52,973 nucleotides of DNA from an uncultured Flavobacteriaceae bacterium (GCA_938020445.1 CALIIC010000146.1:1-52973), one strand, 5' to 3'. Shown: positions 42,941 to 52,325, counted from the first letter of the stretch. The notes: generated by a model from the letters alone, not told the origin. Translations and numbers: made by a program.

Positions 42941-44257
42941 CTAGATAAAGATATCCAACGCTAGTACACCCAAGAGCCCCATTACCCCTACGGTGGTTTC
43001 CATAACGGTCCACGTTTTAAGGGTGTCCTTTACTGAGAGATTAAAATATTCTTTATACAACCAAAAACCGCCATCATTTACATGTGAAAGCATCAAACTT
43101 CCGGAGCCTATAGCCAATACCATTAACTCCGGACTCACTCCCGACCCCGATAAGAGAGGAAGGGCAATGCCAGCTGCGGTTAAACCGGCAACCGTTGCCG
43201 ACCCTACACAAACCCTAATAACCGTTGCTATGAGCCAGGCCAGGATGAGCGGCGAAATACTTGAACCTTTTAGCATATTTCCAATATAATCGCTTACGCC
43301 ACTATCGATTAAAACTTCTTTTAAGGCTCCTGCCCCGGCTATTATTAAGAGTACCATCGTAATTCCGGCCACGGCACTAGATACGGAACTCATCACTTCG
43401 GTCATTTTCTTGCCACGCGCAAGTCCCAAGGTATAGATTGCCACTAAAACCGATACAAGCATTGCGATTACAGGATTCCCTAAGATACCAGTTATATCTT
43501 TTACAACACTCCCATCGGGAAGTAACACGTCTAATATTGCCGCAATACCAATTAGAATTACGGGTAATAGCGCGGTTACAATACTTGTGAAAGTACTGGG
43601 CATTTCGGCATCGGTGAGTACTTTAGGATTTAAAAACTCCTTTAAGGGCGTGGCCTTTATATTTTTAATAGTCCTTGAAAATAAGGGGCCTGCTACGATG
43701 ATTGCCGGGATGGCCACGATAATACCGTACAGCAAGGTTTTTCCAATGTCAGCTTTGAACATTACGGCTATCCCGGTAGGGGCGGGATGGGGAGGCAAAT
43801 ACCCATGGGTGACCGAAAGGGATGCGAGCATGGGCAGCCCTACATAAATTAGCGGTAGCCCGGTAGCTGCGGCCACTGTAAAAACCAGCGGAATTAAAAT
43901 AACAAAACCGACAGTGTAAAACATCGGGATACCCACAATAAAACCGGTAAGCACTACGGCCCACTGAATGTTCTTCTTTCCAAACTTGTCCACGAGCTTG
44001 GTAGTGATTTTTTGTGCCGCACCGCTATCGGCTACCAATTTACCGAGCATGGCACCAAGCCCAAGAATCATTATGAGCCCGCCAAGGGTTTTTCCAAGCC
44101 CGGTCTGTATCGAATCCACGACTTGTAAAACTTCCATACCTTCTGCAACCCCAACAAAGAGCGAAACGATGATAAAGGCAATAAAAGCGTTTAGTTTAAA
44201 TTGGGCGATGAGCACAAAAAGAAGAATAATTCCTAAGACAACAATAGCAAGTGGCAT
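42941..44257 (-). CDS. GntP-family permease (gluconate/D-serine type)
   Basis: 438 residues, about 12 membrane helices. GFIVGIPMFYTVGFVILIP, YLPPHPAPTGIAVMF (family HPxP loop) and SGSLMLSHVNDGGFWLYKEYF are GntP/DsdX signatures. The family moves gluconate, other sugar acids or D-serine with protons. No gluconate kinase or sugar-acid enzyme is nearby, and the following genes fit D-amino-acid breakdown, so a DsdX-like D-serine permease is favoured. On this strand the upstream sequence holds TTGTATATTTA, a -7-like element also found before the lipoprotein gene at 51165. Confidence 0.9.
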   Translation of the reverse strand: MPLAIVVLGIILLFVLIAQFKLNAFIAFIIVSLFVGVAEGMEVLQVVDSIQTGLGKTLGGLIMILGLGAMLGKLVADSGAAQKITTKLVDKFGKKNIQWAVVLTGFIVGIPMFYTVGFVILIPLVFTVAAATGLPLIYVGLPMLASLSVTHGYLPPHPAPTGIAVMFKADIGKTLLYGIIVAIPAIIVAGPLFSRTIKNIKATPLKEFLNPKVLTDAEMPSTFTSIVTALLPVILIGIAAILDVLLPDGSVVKDITGILGNPVIAMLVSVLVAIYTLGLARGKKMTEVMSSVSSAVAGITMVLLIIAGAGALKEVLIDSGVSDYIGNMLKGSSISPLILAWLIATVIRVCVGSATVAGLTAAGIALPLLSGSGVSPELMVLAIGSGSLMLSHVNDGGFWLYKEYFNLSVKDTLKTWTVMETTVGVMGLLGVLALDIFI

Positions 44258-44573
44258 GGGCTGGTTTTATAAAGTAGGTTAAATATACAATTTTACCGGT
44301 AGTGCCCTTTTCACCATATCACAGTGTTGGTGTTTTTATGACCTGTATCCTTGGATTGCTTTTATATACGAGGGTATTTTTAGGTTGGCCGATAGCTGAT
44401 TTCTATTTTCCTTCAGAACAGAAGCTTTCGGGGCGACCTCATGTAGGTGTCGTTGCGAAATTGATATAGGAACTGAAATTCCTGTTCACTTTCCTGTGGA
44501 TGGGCCTTTTTTAAGGCGGTACTCTATTCTAGCGTTATGAGGCGATCTTTTTTGAGATTCGCTGGAATAATTG
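44258..44573. other. Intergenic stretch between permease and orphan giant gene
   Basis: 316 bases with no convincing gene. The part next to 44257 carries a TATATTTA -7-like element for the permease operon on the minus strand. Near 44541-44561, GCGATCT...AGATTCGC can form a weak imperfect hairpin close to the end of the orphan gene. No tRNA or long repeat was found. Confidence 0.5.
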
Positions 44574-47500
44574 TTATACCCTAGAGCCTTTTGGTTTGCG
44601 CATTTTTTTTGATTTTGGGACAACCGGTGCGGAAGCCGTTGCCGTGGTCTGCGTCGTCGTCGCTGTTACCTTCAAACCGGAGAAGAGGCGCTTGTCCTGG
44701 TCCTTTTTTCTACCTTGTTTTTTGTCCTTTTGGATTGATATTCCCCCCGTTGTTTTTATTTCGACAGTGAGGTCCTCGGCCATTTTCTGTCTTTCGTCCT
44801 GTGCCTTTGTCTTAGCGGTCCTGGCCCTAGCAGACAACCTGTGCCACCTTGAGAGGTGAAATGCGTTTGCGGCCCTTTGTGCGAATAGCGATCTTGTTAG
44901 CAGCGCGGTAAAGCCTACGAACACCACCGCACCGACTATAGGGAAGGCTATGGATGCGCCGACGCCGGTAGCTGCGAGGGTCAATCCCACGACCGTTGCC
45001 ACAACACCGTACAAAAAACTCAGTGGCTGTGGTTTTATGAGCTTTATCCCGTATTCGTTTTTTAGATTGGTCCTGTTGGCGTGTACAAAGGAACTGAGTC
45101 TTAATCTTCTAGACCTTTTATTGTGTTGTACGACTTTCTCGGAGTTCTCAATTTCATTGTATGTCCTTGCTACGTTTTCGGCAGCCTTTTGGAATGCGGC
45201 ATTCAGGTCTAGTGCTCCTCCTTCTTCGGATGTGTAATGCCCTCGCAGGTCGTTGAACATGCGTTTATAGGTAAGCATTTTTTGCTGTTCTTCCTCATTG
45301 ATGTCGTTGGCGGTATCGAACATGGTGGAGTTGACCGCGAACCTTGCCCCTTCCGCGGTTGCGATGATCCTTCCGATGGCTGCCCATGGCAGGGCTTTCC
45401 CTACGACCACGGCCCCTTTTCCGTTGAGACCTGACTGTGCCTTTGTAATGGTACTGGCATATAGTTTTGGGCTCAGGTTGTTCGGGTATAAGCTGTTTTC
45501 CTTAAACATGTCCTTCAGGTAGAGGGCCTGTTTTGGGGAGAGACCGCTTTCGTCGAAAGCTTGTGCCATTTGTGGGTTTTCCCCATTGATATTGTTTCCC
45601 TTCTCAGCAGCTTTTTCGGACTCGCTCACTATATCGTTGGCTCCCTTCGAGGATGTAAGGAGTTTATAGGCGTCGACCTGTATGGTTTGATCCGAGGAGT
45701 TGGTGGAGTCATATATGCCATCGTTTGGCAGGGCTATGGTCCAATAGGGGGTTTCGTCGTCCTTTAGGTTCTGGGATTTTATGGCCAGGGATTGATCCGC
45801 CCCGGCCTTTTTGGTAAGGTTTGGCAGTTGTTCCGCCATAGTATCGTCCGATGCGTATAGGACGATCTCATCGATTTTAGAGTGGAAGTTTACATCCACC
45901 TCATTCCTCATGTTCTCAAAAGAGATGTCGTTGGAACTGATGGAGGTGTGTGGTCCCATGAGCCTGTCCAAAGAGGTATTTGCCAATACCGTGTCGAAAT
46001 TGACGCCCTTGCTGCGGGTGGAAAAGACCTTTCCGAGCTTGCGTTTATAGTCTTCTTGCTTGGCCTGGGCAATGGCATTTATCATTTGGCCCTTTCCAAC
46101 GATGTCCGAGTTTCCTTTTAATTGTTCTTGCTTTTTTTTGCTGAGTCCCGATTTGGACAGTAGTTCCGGCATGCTGGCGTTGGGTAGCTTGCTGGCGTAG
46201 AATGCTTTGGTGGCATTCGGTATCCCTGCCACTTTTTCCTTCCATAGGTCTACCATGAAGGGTTTCAATGCATTTTGCCTTTGTTCGGTCAGTCCAGAAA
46301 TGACGACCCGTTCCAAAGGGCTTGTTTCCATAAGGGTTTTGGCGAGCCGTTCTATGTTGTCGTCAGTTGCCTCGATGATGACCATCCTTGCCCTATTGGC
46401 CGCTGAATTGGCCCATGCCTCGGGATCTTTATTATAGTCCCTGGCCAAGGTCTGCTCGCTAAAGTTGGAATACTCGTGCATTACCTTTTTGTAGAACCGC
46501 TTTAGCTGTTGCTCGTAAATAAGTTCAGGTATTTCGAGTTCGATGTCGAAGGCATCTTCACCATGGATATCCTCGTGTACGAGCTCCTCTATCTCCTGTT
46601 CATGTTCCAGGAAATCTTTTACATCCTCTTTAATGGCGTCCGCTATTTCTTCCGGCTCTATATATTTGTTGTCCGGATCGTTATACTCGCTTGTGGCAAT
46701 GCGTTCGAGCAGATCGACATCTTCCTCGATTCGGAGGATGTTTTTTTTGATCCAGTGCAATAAGCCACCCCTTTGCGTAGTATCGGCCGTTACCGATAGT
46801 TCTTGTTCTTCGTCCTCGCTATCGGAACCATAATCGCTGATTTGCTCCAGGGCTGGTGTGGGATCTTCTCCATCTCCATCAGAGCCGCTTTTGGAAGTCA
46901 AAGGGACGGTCATATGGCTTAGTCTCGAGGCTGCGGTAAGATCTATTTCTTCTTCTTTTTCTTCCGAATCAATATCTTGATCTTGTCTTTGCCATGTTCC
47001 ACTGGTAGGTTCATCAAGACCAAAACTCGTTCGAGGTGTAAAATAGGGACTTTCCCACTCCTGATCGGAGTCTGACGAGGAATAATATTGAATCTCTGGA
47101 TCGGGGTAATCTTCTTCGTAAGATGGGACATTTTGATATTCCCCAGATCGGGTAAACAGCTCATTGATATGGACCAATGCGTGTACTTTACTTTCTAACA
47201 ATGGATTGTTTTCCATTAATTGATTGAAATTTTCAGGGGAGGCATTGTATATCGCATTTTGTTCTTCGCGCGACATGCGAAGTGAGATTCCAAATCGTTT
47301 GCCGAAACCTGTTAGGGACAAGATATTTTTAAGATTGTTCTTGATACTGTCTAATCCTTTTTGGGAAATGTTCGATGGCCTTTTTTTAGTAGTACCCTCA
47401 TACGAGTCATACTGCTGTGCAGTGAAAAGCAAAGAGAAAGCCTTTCTTCGGTTATTAACGATATCGGTTTTATTTCCAATAAGTTCCCCCATGCGTTTTA

Positions 47501-47642
47501 CAATGAACTCTGGTGCAGTTTGTAATTTGGAGATCATACCAAATAAAAATACCTGCTCTGCGCTCTTAGAAGTCTTGGATTCCGCTAACCTAAATGCTGC
47601 AATGGTCTTGCCTATTATTTCCGTTCTTTCTTGTGGTGTCAT
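44574..47642 (-). CDS. Orphan ~1020-residue protein with C-terminal membrane hairpin
   Basis: 1022 residues from the ATG at 47642. A TTG at 47669 would add nine. I recognise no family, and there is no signal peptide. In the longer numbering, residues 1-170 are helical and basic. Residues 175-390 are strongly acidic and Ser-rich (SSSDSDQEWESPY, SEEKEEEIDL, GSDSEDEEQELS, EDVKDFLEHEQEIEELVHED). Residues 400-850 are mixed helical. Two membrane helices (about 884-903 and 905-930) form a hairpin (GVVATVVGLTLAATGVGA, IVGAVVFVGFTALL). The last 100 residues are very basic. This layout resembles secreted effectors or membrane-inserting toxins, but that is only a resemblance. It stands alone between two gene-poor stretches. 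Confidence 0.8.
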   Translation of the reverse strand: MTPQERTEIIGKTIAAFRLAESKTSKSAEQVFLFGMISKLQTAPEFIVKRMGELIGNKTDIVNNRRKAFSLLFTAQQYDSYEGTTKKRPSNISQKGLDSIKNNLKNILSLTGFGKRFGISLRMSREEQNAIYNASPENFNQLMENNPLLESKVHALVHINELFTRSGEYQNVPSYEEDYPDPEIQYYSSSDSDQEWESPYFTPRTSFGLDEPTSGTWQRQDQDIDSEEKEEEIDLTAASRLSHMTVPLTSKSGSDGDGEDPTPALEQISDYGSDSEDEEQELSVTADTTQRGGLLHWIKKNILRIEEDVDLLERIATSEYNDPDNKYIEPEEIADAIKEDVKDFLEHEQEIEELVHEDIHGEDAFDIELEIPELIYEQQLKRFYKKVMHEYSNFSEQTLARDYNKDPEAWANSAANRARMVIIEATDDNIERLAKTLMETSPLERVVISGLTEQRQNALKPFMVDLWKEKVAGIPNATKAFYASKLPNASMPELLSKSGLSKKKQEQLKGNSDIVGKGQMINAIAQAKQEDYKRKLGKVFSTRSKGVNFDTVLANTSLDRLMGPHTSISSNDISFENMRNEVDVNFHSKIDEIVLYASDDTMAEQLPNLTKKAGADQSLAIKSQNLKDDETPYWTIALPNDGIYDSTNSSDQTIQVDAYKLLTSSKGANDIVSESEKAAEKGNNINGENPQMAQAFDESGLSPKQALYLKDMFKENSLYPNNLSPKLYASTITKAQSGLNGKGAVVVGKALPWAAIGRIIATAEGARFAVNSTMFDTANDINEEEQQKMLTYKRMFNDLRGHYTSEEGGALDLNAAFQKAAENVARTYNEIENSEKVVQHNKRSRRLRLSSFVHANRTNLKNEYGIKLIKPQPLSFLYGVVATVVGLTLAATGVGASIAFPIVGAVVFVGFTALLTRSLFAQRAANAFHLSRWHRLSARARTAKTKAQDERQKMAEDLTVEIKTTGGISIQKDKKQGRKKDQDKRLFSGLKVTATTTQTTATASAPVVPKSKKMRKPKGSRV

Positions 47643-48252
47643 CACTGCATTGTTTTTATTGGATTTCAACCTTATGTTTTGGCCCTTTTCTATAAAGAAG
47701 TGTGGTTTGGGTTTGTTTTCCCCTAATTAAAAAAAAGGATGAAAGCTCCGTTTTTAGGAGGTTCAGGAAGTTTTTGTAGTCCTTTCCATCAATGAAATAA
47801 TTTTTAAATGATGGTAATTCTTACATGTCGAATGGATAAAACGCATATCCACATAAAAAGAAGGCAGATGAAACACATTTCATTTGCTTTTAAAGAAACG
47901 TATCTTGTAATATTAATCTGAAAAATATGATATTCGAATTGCGTTTAGGATGGTGTACATTGCGAATAAGGTTTCAGACTTTTCGACCAAAAAAGGGTTA
48001 TTTTAAATACACTGAATATTTTTTGAGGTTTTTATTCTTTTGTAGCGGATTTTGCTCTGGACCGACCTTTAAAAAGGTATTTTGAGATTTTATTTGCTAT
48101 CAGTGGACTGCAGTTAAACGAGACTGTTGTGAAGATTGATTCGAAGTATTTTCGTTTGGAAGAATTTACAGAGCACCTTAGTCCAATATCAAAGGAATTG
48201 AAAAAGGTCTTCCAAACTATATCTGTTTCGACATACCGTATGTTTTTTCTAG
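47643..48252. other. Gene-poor stretch with a possible coding remnant
   Basis: About 600 AT-rich bases. The first ~70 would be the leader of the orphan gene, but no TAnnTTTG box is seen there. A plus-strand frame without a stop runs from about 48033 to 48335 with no ATG. Its segment KYFRLEEFTEHLSPISKELK (48138-48197) looks protein-like and faintly recalls the N-terminal helix of Crp/Fnr-type regulators. It runs into the aquaporin terminator, so at most it is a decayed fragment. Nothing else was recognised. Confidence 0.35.
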
Positions 48253-48299
48253 GAAAAAAAACGCCCGTACGATTGTATTCAAGGAGACTTTCGTACGGG
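48253..48299 (-). terminator. Intrinsic terminator of aqpZ
   Basis: CCCGTACGA (48264-48272) and TCGTACGGG (48291-48299) form a perfect 9-bp stem with an 18-base loop. On the minus strand it is followed by an 8-base T-run (48254-48261). It lies 16 bases after the aqpZ stop. Confidence 0.9.
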
Positions 48300-48314
48300 A
48301 GTTGTTTTAAATTG

Positions 48315-49007
48315 TTACTCTTCTGTTTCCGGAGATAAATACCGATACACAACCCCGGCCAAGATGGCACCAAGGATAGGTGCTGCCCAAAATAACCAGA
48401 GTTGGCCCAAGGCCCAATCGCCAGCAAACAAAGCCTGACTTGTGCTTCTAGCAGGATTTACCGATGTATTGGTTACAGGGATGCTAATAAGATGTATGAG
48501 GGTCAAACAAAGACCAATGGCGAGCCCCGCCAAATACTTTGGAGCTTTCGAATGGGTGGCGCCTAAAATAACGAACAAGAAAATAAAAGTCATGACAACC
48601 TCCGTAATTAAGGCAGAAAGCATCGAATAGCCTCCTGGCGAATGTTCTCCGTATCCATTGGCGGCAAAACCTCCAATGCCTTCAAAACCACTTTTTCCGG
48701 TGACGATCAAATAAAGAATTCCTGCACCGGCAATGCCGCCCAATACCTGTGAGATGATATAAGGTACCAATTCCTTTGCCTGAAAACGCCCTCCCATCCA
48801 AAGACCAATAGATACGGCCGGATTTAAGTGGCATCCAGAAATATGGCCAATAGCATATGCCATGGTGACGACCGTAAGACCAAAAGCAAGGGAAACGCCA
48901 ACGAACCCTATTCCCAATTCAGGGAACGCGGCAGCGAGAACTGCGCTTCCACAACCTCCAAGTACCAGCCAAAGAGTTCCAATAAATTCTGCGATAAGTT
49001 TTTTCAT
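48315..49007 (-). CDS. aqpZ: Aquaporin Z
   Basis: 230 residues, six membrane helices and two half-helices with NPA at 62-64 and 184-186. The selectivity filter residues F42, H172, T181 and R187 match the water-specific AqpZ pattern, so glycerol transport is unlikely. [17 protein letters not shown] at the N-terminus is also AqpZ-like. It conducts water across the inner membrane. It is a single gene with a TATATTTA -7-like element at 49050-49057 and a strong terminator. Confidence 0.96.
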   Translation of the reverse strand: MKKLIAEFIGTLWLVLGGCGSAVLAAAFPELGIGFVGVSLAFGLTVVTMAYAIGHISGCHLNPAVSIGLWMGGRFQAKELVPYIISQVLGGIAGAGILYLIVTGKSGFEGIGGFAANGYGEHSPGGYSMLSALITEVVMTFIFLFVILGATHSKAPKYLAGLAIGLCLTLIHLISIPVTNTSVNPARSTSQALFAGDWALGQLWLFWAAPILGAILAGVVYRYLSPETEE

Positions 49008-49176
49008 GTTACAAGTGTTTAGTTGTTAATAGTTAATATGTTAGTGTTTTAAATATAGTGAAAAGTGCTTTACTGTTGGTTCAATTAAGCAGGTAAATCG
49101 TAAGGGTAGTTGTTTTATCCTTTTATTTTTGAGCATGTTAGTGCAAATAATGGTGGCAGCACTGAGAATGAACCCT

Positions 49177-49569
49177 TTAATTTTTGAAAGTATTCATGAG
49201 GCGTGATATTAGCCTAGTCTCTAAAAAATATCCGGCTATTCCTCCGCCGATATAGGCAACAAGATCACTGTATAAAAAACCTTGTCCCAAAATTAATCTT
49301 CCGGGGAGTGTTGCGCGTATTCTCTGTATCCAATCAGCTTGGTAAAGCTGACATATTTCAATAGTAAAACAAATACCAATACAGATGAGCATTGTTCGCA
49401 TAAAAGACAGTTTGGGAAATAGAAACGCTAGAAGAAAATAGATCATAAGGGCGTAGAGCGCATCTCCTAGGTACGGATAGATGATGTCTGGAACGTAGGA
49501 AGTACGTGAAAAAAGGCCGGCAGCAATGGTCAAAAGTGTTAGAAGAAGATTAACAAGCCTGTTGCGCAT
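49177..49569 (-). CDS. DUF2809 small membrane protein
   Basis: 130 residues with four hydrophobic helices (about 5-20, 28-52, 58-75 and 100-120). SRTSYVPDIIYPYLGDALYA near residue 21 and the E-x-x-Q motif in FTIEICQLYQADWIQ are features of DUF2809 and the related VanZ-like group. The biochemical function is not established. It begins 11 bases after the PIG-L deacetylase gene on the same strand, so the two are probably cotranscribed. Confidence 0.85.
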   Translation of the reverse strand: MRNRLVNLLLTLLTIAAGLFSRTSYVPDIIYPYLGDALYALMIYFLLAFLFPKLSFMRTMLICIGICFTIEICQLYQADWIQRIRATLPGRLILGQGFLYSDLVAYIGGGIAGYFLETRLISRLMNTFKN

Positions 49570-49580
49570 TTACAATTTGT

Positions 49581-50420
49581 TCAAAAAGCGTTTAGCAGTG
49601 CACTGTCCAAAGCGAATTTTCGAAAGTATAACACATTGGTGGTATCAGCACGTTCAGCTGCTATCCATTCAGCAAAGGCCTCTTTGCTAAATTGGCTTTT
49701 ATGACATTGTAGAGAGGAAAAAGCCTTTTCTTCTTCTTCAGGACTAAAATGAATCGTGGTGTTCAGATAGTTGGGGTTCACATAGCCTAGTCCCCAGTCT
49801 TTGGGAAATTTTTTGGTTTGTTCTTTGGTCCAACCGAAATGGTAGAGGTCAATGGCATTCGCCCAGTTTTCCCGCAATAAAATTTCCGTTGTAAAAAGGC
49901 CGACCATCCGATGATCAGGATGTCCTGTATCACCATCAGGGCCAAAAGTGAGAATAACATCTGGTTTAAGTTCTTCAATCTTGGCGTGGATACGTTCTTT
50001 TAGCGCCGCAGCTTGCATATAAAAGTTATGCTTGCCGTTGAGCCCGAGCCCATCCTTGGCTTCTAAAAAATGAGGCGGATTAATTCCCAATTCCGCGCAG
50101 GCACAGGCAGTTTCTTTTTTTCGAATCACAACCAAAGAATCTCCTGCGGGAATACCGGAGTGGTCATTTATACCATATCTGCCATCGGTCGCTACGACCA
50201 AATGCACATCGCTGATCAAAGCATACTTGGCAAGTACAGGGCCAACGGTAGTTTCGTCATCGGGATGGGCAAAGATGGCCATGACGGTTTTAGGAGGTAG
50301 GGAATCTGTAAGGGACGCTTTGGGATGCTCTTTTTGATTGTTACATGCAAAAAATAAGGCCATTAGAATACATGGCACAACACTTGAAGTGGATTTAAAG
50401 AAGTAGTTTTTTGCACGCAT
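49581..50420 (-). CDS. PIG-L-family deacetylase lipoprotein
   Basis: 279 residues from the ATG at 50420. A TTG at 50471 would extend the N-terminus. The signal ends ALFFAC with lipid-accepting Cys26. Zinc and catalytic residues are in IFAHPDDETTVG (H52, D54, D55) and GHPDHRMVG. The fold is that of GlcNAc-PI, mycothiol (MshB) and bacillithiol deacetylases. The lipid anchor places it in the cell envelope, so the substrate is likely an exported or surface GlcNAc compound rather than a cytosolic thiol precursor. That is inference. A DUF2809 gene follows. Confidence 0.9.
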   Translation of the reverse strand: MRAKNYFFKSTSSVVPCILMALFFACNNQKEHPKASLTDSLPPKTVMAIFAHPDDETTVGPVLAKYALISDVHLVVATDGRYGINDHSGIPAGDSLVVIRKKETACACAELGINPPHFLEAKDGLGLNGKHNFYMQAAALKERIHAKIEELKPDVILTFGPDGDTGHPDHRMVGLFTTEILLRENWANAIDLYHFGWTKEQTKKFPKDWGLGYVNPNYLNTTIHFSPEEEEKAFSSLQCHKSQFSKEAFAEWIAAERADTTNVLYFRKFALDSALLNAF

Positions 50421-50511
50421 AACTCCAAATATAGCCATTAGCACTACAAAAATACGATCCAACTTTGGCAATAACTATTACTATTTTACAGGTTTGAGTG
50501 TATACAGTTTC

Positions 50512-51165
50512 CTATTCCGCTCCTAGCTCGGTAATTTTCTTTTCGTACAGTTTTTTACTTTCAACCACGGCAACATTCAGTTCTTGCATAATTCCATCGA
50601 CCCTGCCTTCGATGCTTTTCATCTGATCATTGATGTTATCGAATGAATTGAGCGCCGCGGCAACTTCCAAGGCTTTTACCACCTCGACCGCATCGCCATG
50701 TAGCAAACGCAATTTGTCAATGGCCTTGGAGGTGTTCGCAAGGGTGCCATTATATTTTGTACGGGCTTTTTCTATGGCTCCTAAAAGGGTCTTCTTACTA
50801 GTCTCATCACTTAAGCTGTTGGTCTGGGTTTCCATTGCATCGAATAAGTTGGAAGCCTTTGTTTTTAAGTCTTCGTATTCTTTGTTTAGGTTCTCTACTC
50901 TCCTATTTACTTTTTCCCAATCCCCATATACCCTAGCGAACTCCTTGTCCTCATTTTTTGTGTCTTCCAACGCGCTTTTTAAAGCACTTAATGATTCCAA
51001 CCCTTTCGAAACTTTATTGTTGGCGGTTTCTTTCCGTTTTTCAAAAGTGGATACCTGTGATTTAAATTGATCTTTTAACCGTATTAGATCTTCCGGACTT
51101 TTGTTTTTCCAGCATGAAACCAGTAAGATAGATAAGAAAAGGAGCGTTAATGATTTTTTGAGCAT
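50512..51165 (-). CDS. Coiled-coil lipoprotein of unknown function
   Basis: 217 residues from the ATG at 51165. The signal MLKKSLTLLFLSILLVSC gives a lipidated Cys18. The rest is almost wholly helical and charged with heptad-like patterns (KDQFKSQVSTFEKRKETANN, WEKVNRRVENLNKEYEDLK, EGRVDGIMQELNVAVVESKK), a likely long helical bundle facing the periplasm. I recognise no named family. TTGTATATTTA upstream resembles the -7 region before the GntP permease. An in-frame start at 51231 would precede the signal with 22 residues and is rejected. Confidence 0.75.
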   Translation of the reverse strand: MLKKSLTLLFLSILLVSCWKNKSPEDLIRLKDQFKSQVSTFEKRKETANNKVSKGLESLSALKSALEDTKNEDKEFARVYGDWEKVNRRVENLNKEYEDLKTKASNLFDAMETQTNSLSDETSKKTLLGAIEKARTKYNGTLANTSKAIDKLRLLHGDAVEVVKALEVAAALNSFDNINDQMKSIEGRVDGIMQELNVAVVESKKLYEKKITELGAE

Positions 51166-51518
51166 CGTAAGACTGTTTATGGTTAGTAGGCTAAATATAC
51201 AATTTCTCTTAGGATGTAACATTTGAAGCATGGTCTAAGTCATCTGTTGCGAAAAATCTTACAAAATCGAAACACGCTACAATAGTGATGCATTTTGCTC
51301 CATTTCTGATATCGGATCGCCCAAGGCATTTCTACATTTGAATTGATTATATCTCAATAAATGGAGTATATGATTAAAGATATCACAGTAAATGATCGAA
51401 TAATTAATCAATAAGTTAAAAAACACTGACTGTGAATACGGTTCAACTATGTTGGTCCAACAGCGCAACCACAAATTTATCTAGAACTATATCATAGTAA
51501 TCACTAAAACCAGTAACA
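51166..51518. other. Divergent intergenic region before the GH11-like gene
   Basis: 353 bases. On the minus strand TATATTTA near 51192-51199 serves the coiled-coil lipoprotein. On the plus strand TACATTTG (51333-51340) is an exact -7 match that would give the GH11 gene a ~170-base leader. GTTGGTCCAAC (51451-51461) is a perfect short palindrome in that leader. No coding sequence was identified. Confidence 0.4.
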
Positions 51519-52325
51519 ATGAAAAAAGTAAAATTAATTACATTATGTACCATCCTGTGTGTATTTTCAAGTTGTAGTAAAGAGGAAACCGAGGTGTCGG
51601 GAACGCCCGAAGAAGTTTCGGACCTGATCGTTGCAAAAGCGCAGGGCAACGACACTGACTTATACGTGCCCGGAACAGCCGATGGCAATAGAAGAGACAA
51701 AAACAATAGCAATGGTCGTTGGTCCACGATTTGGCTCGTAGATGGGCAGGCCAACATGTCATTCCCTACGGGTACCAAGTTTAAAATGGAGTGGGAAAAC
51801 ACCAAGAATATGGTAGGCGGCAAAGGTTGGTATATCAACAACAATGGCAACTCAAATTACAACATCGGAAAAAATATAAATTACAGGCTTCAGGGAAAAT
51901 CGGGAAGGGTCGATTTTGCCGGTGTGTACGGTTGGACAACCAACCCTCCAGTGGAGTACTACGTGGTAGAAAAGGGAAACCACTTTATAGGTGATGGGGA
52001 CTATGAAGAAACCAAAACTTATTGGGCGAATGGCTCTCAATACAAATTTTATAAAAAGCGTATGCCCAAGTTGCCTAGTGCTGTTTGTACCGATTGCTAT
52101 TTTTGGCAATACGTAAGTGTGAGACAGAACCAGCCCAATTGGAATATGACCGGCGATAGAACCATTGATATGTCAAAGCATGTCAATATTTGGAAGAACA
52201 ATGGGTACACCAATTGGGGTGCCAACAATCGGTTGGGGACCCCTGCGGCCTATCAGGTTTTTGGAACGGAGGTGCGATCGTACAGCAATCCGACCTCTGG
52301 AAACCTAACCGCAATCATACGATAA
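51519..52325 (+). CDS. GH11 xylanase-like lipoprotein
   Basis: 268 residues. The signal ends CVFSSC with lipidated Cys19, then a ~35-residue linker. The GH11 jelly-roll motifs are all present in order: KMEWENTKNMVGGKGW (89-104), VYGWTTNPPVEYYVVE (136-151) with nucleophile Glu146, FWQYVSVRQN (195-204) and FGTEVRS (248-254) with acid/base Glu251. The expected activity is endo-1,4-beta-xylanase or a close beta-glycan hydrolase on the cell surface. Oddities are a C190-x-x-C193 pair just before the QYVSVRQ strand and an extra Asn/Gly-rich loop near 218-238. No xylosidase, SusCD or other xylan gene is adjacent. Confidence 0.85.
   Translation: MKKVKLITLCTILCVFSSCSKEETEVSGTPEEVSDLIVAKAQGNDTDLYVPGTADGNRRDKNNSNGRWSTIWLVDGQANMSFPTGTKFKMEWENTKNMVGGKGWYINNNGNSNYNIGKNINYRLQGKSGRVDFAGVYGWTTNPPVEYYVVEKGNHFIGDGDYEETKTYWANGSQYKFYKKRMPKLPSAVCTDCYFWQYVSVRQNQPNWNMTGDRTIDMSKHVNIWKNNGYTNWGANNRLGTPAAYQVFGTEVRSYSNPTSGNLTAIIR

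Noticed and set aside
42941..44257. Calling the permease a gluconate transporter
   Set aside because: No gluconate kinase or other sugar-acid gene is in the operon. The family also contains D-serine permeases, which fit the neighbours better.
48032..48427. A 131-codon minus-strand frame overlapping the 3' end of aqpZ
   Set aside because: It runs through the aqpZ coding end in another frame and across its terminator, and no family motif is visible.
51443..51850. A minus-strand 135-codon frame opposite the GH11-like gene
   Set aside because: The plus-strand GH11 motifs are unambiguous, and the antisense frame is a by-product.
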